The position numbers were made by a program, and so were the translations under genes. The notes under the pieces were generated by a model. It saw nothing but the letters and a program-made list of their open reading frames with translations, was not told the DNA's origin and searched no databases. This document shows, piece by piece, positions 44,617 through 45,947 of a stretch of 45,947 bases of DNA (the first letter of the stretch is position 1; each line of letters opens with the position of its first letter). Source of the DNA: Bodo saltans (Eukaryota; Euglenozoa; Kinetoplastea; Eubodonida; Bodonidae); assembly GCA_001460835.1 (NCBI GenBank), contig CYKH01000513.1, forward strand, positions 4,463 to 50,409, written 5' to 3'.

Positions 44617-45947
44617 CTATGATCTTTCCAACATATAATCAATCTGCCAGTATGGTGACAATTGCTGCTGCTGTGGATGTTTCCCTTGTACGGGCCCCGT
44701 ACACTGCATTCTCACCGAGCAGCAACCTTACTTCAGTAGGCATGTCACAAATACCCCTTGGCACGCAGCCTCCAGTTATTGTTGCGACCATCGATGATAT
44801 TCAAGTCAATGTTCACGTCTCGAGAGGATCGTTGCTGACGATTGTCGTATCATCTGGCGCTCCACAGGAGCCTTCGTCAGGTGTTCTGCCAATCGGCTGC
44901 AGTCGCCCAGTGTTTAGCGTAGGGCGTGCCTCCGTCTGGCGACGCGTTGTCAGCATTGTGCCGGGAGCACTAGTGTATGCGAATACTTCAGACCTTGTCT
45001 TCGCAACAACTGTTGCGGCTGCATCGTATGTTTCTGCTACCGCGCCGAATTCCTGCGCCGTGACTGCGTGGGCCTTACCACAGTGGTGGTTTCAGAGCGG
45101 GAATATTTCGTCGCTGCGCTGCTCTCTTAATGTTTCGGGTGGAGGTATTCGCCTAGGAGAATCAAAGGTGCCATCTTCAGTTTGTGCTATTGCGCCGCTT
45201 ATTATTGCTGCATTTGCTGTTGACGGCTCCGATCGATTTGCCAATGTCTCCGTTCCCCTCACGCCAGTGTCTCAATCAGCAACTCAATCAAGTGCTCAGC
45301 AGCATCGTGCACTCAATGTGTTGTCGATTGGAGGACCGATTTACACCACTGGTGTCGCCCGAAACAAATCCATGATTTCGGTATCTCTCAGCAATCAAGC
45401 GTCGCTCATCATCTCCCAAGAATCCACGATGACTCCTCCAAACAGTAACACCCTACCCTTCTCCCATTCGGCCGTGGTCAGCATGACGGACGTTCCAGAA
45501 TCGGGCAGTGTTGTGTTGAACGCAGAGGGCCAGTCTGTTGTCACGTTAACCCATCCTGTATCTCTTGGCGCCTCAACATCGAACGATCTCATCATCCGAC
45601 TTCCACCCCTTGCACTTCTCTCATTCAAGAGCGTTGGTTCAACAATAAGCAATATTACCCTCACTGCTTCAGATCAGTCCTTATTGCAAGGATCTGGCGA
45701 GATCATTGGAATTGCTCTTCAAGGATCATCTCGATGCAATATTGTCAACGTCGTGGTGCAAGTTTCAAATCGATCTCGGGTGTCTGGTGCATGGAGTTCG
45801 CTTTTTTCGATGGATATCGACGACATTGACACTTCAGTTTCTGTACAGCGCGCACAAAACATTTCAGTTTCGGTGGACAATGCCCCTTATGCTGGAACAT
45901 TTACCATGGGCGTGCTGATAATTCCTGAAGCGCAAGCCAGCATCAAT
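44610..45947 (+). CDS. Giant surface protein, part 4, 3' partial
   Basis: After the 274-bp duplication the frame starting at 44610 (MTSMIFPTYNQSAS) stays open to the last base of the window, about 446 codons. The protein style is unchanged, with NVHVSRGSLLTIVVSS, NVVVQVSNRSRVSG and NISVSVDNAP repeating the sequon-strand motif, and two nearby Cys (NSCAVTAW, SLRCSLNVSG). No transmembrane segment or stop has been reached, so the protein exceeds about 3,300 residues. By analogy with the gene at 11504-14364, a Cys-rich region and membrane domain may lie beyond the window, which is inference. Confidence 0.72.
   Translation, partial: MTSMIFPTYNQSASMVTIAAAVDVSLVRAPYTAFSPSSNLTSVGMSQIPLGTQPPVIVATIDDIQVNVHVSRGSLLTIVVSSGAPQEPSSGVLPIGCSRPVFSVGRASVWRRVVSIVPGALVYANTSDLVFATTVAAASYVSATAPNSCAVTAWALPQWWFQSGNISSLRCSLNVSGGGIRLGESKVPSSVCAIAPLIIAAFAVDGSDRFANVSVPLTPVSQSATQSSAQQHRALNVLSIGGPIYTTGVARNKSMISVSLSNQASLIISQESTMTPPNSNTLPFSHSAVVSMTDVPESGSVVLNAEGQSVVTLTHPVSLGASTSNDLIIRLPPLALLSFKSVGSTISNITLTASDQSLLQGSGEIIGIALQGSSRCNIVNVVVQVSNRSRVSGAWSSLFSMDIDDIDTSVSVQRAQNISVSVDNAPYAGTFTMGVLIIPEAQASIN

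Overview
The window looks like nuclear DNA of a kinetoplastid protist, most likely a free-living bodonid such as Bodo saltans. Every convincing gene lies on the + strand, none needs an intron, and spacers are mostly 100-400 bases. Most starts are preceded by a pyrimidine tract followed by the first AG, the layout of a trans-splice acceptor in a polycistronic unit. Ciliary genes and very large glycosylated surface proteins occur together. The species call is inference; the gene layout is seen directly.

Layout. 1-1893: TBCCD1-like cofactor-C domain protein (5' end off the window). 2055-11248: cytoplasmic dynein-2 (IFT dynein) heavy chain, broken by two frameshifts and ending inside the stalk. 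11504-14364: cysteine-rich multi-pass surface protein, broken, with a scrambled patch in the middle. 14724-15236: small single-pass membrane protein. 15351-17306: disordered Ser/Thr-rich protein. 17710-20328: prenylcysteine methylesterase-like alpha/beta hydrolase. 20511-21749: coiled-coil protein with polyQ. 21960-23855: type I membrane glycoprotein. 24012-25634: choline-transporter-like (CTL/SLC44/PNS1) protein with a Gln/Tyr/Gly-rich N-terminus. 26043-26523: N-terminus of a type II membrane protein, cut by a 300-N gap (26524-26823). 26824-29600: kelch-repeat protein, 5' end in the gap, frameshifted. 29861-32254: large hypothetical with a possible TPR-like stretch. 32430-34640: coiled-coil protein. 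34863-35268: small His-run ORF with an apparent frameshift. 35528-45947: one giant secreted or surface protein gene, running off the right edge and broken three times.

Themes. Dynein-2, TBCCD1 and perhaps the coiled-coil proteins concern the flagellum, basal body or microtubule cytoskeleton. The Cys-rich, glycoprotein, transporter and giant genes concern the cell surface. In kinetoplastids neighbours share transcription rather than function, so no operon logic is implied.

The most striking signal is structural. Head-to-tail direct duplications (26, 31, 60, 102, 162, about 174, 179, 274 and 315 bp) lie inside otherwise good genes, and several create the frameshifts. Two (162 and 315 bp) differ only at synonymous sites, as expected if two alleles were joined end to end. 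The best reading is unmerged contig or haplotype overlaps in a draft assembly, so the broken genes are probably intact in the organism. I did not find a convincing new defence or mobile system. The most biologically novel items are the giant protein with a recurring sequon-plus-beta-strand motif, the Cys-rich/multi-TM protein, a prion-like N-terminus on a choline-transporter-like protein, and a 99-bp foldback element at the dynein/surface-gene boundary.
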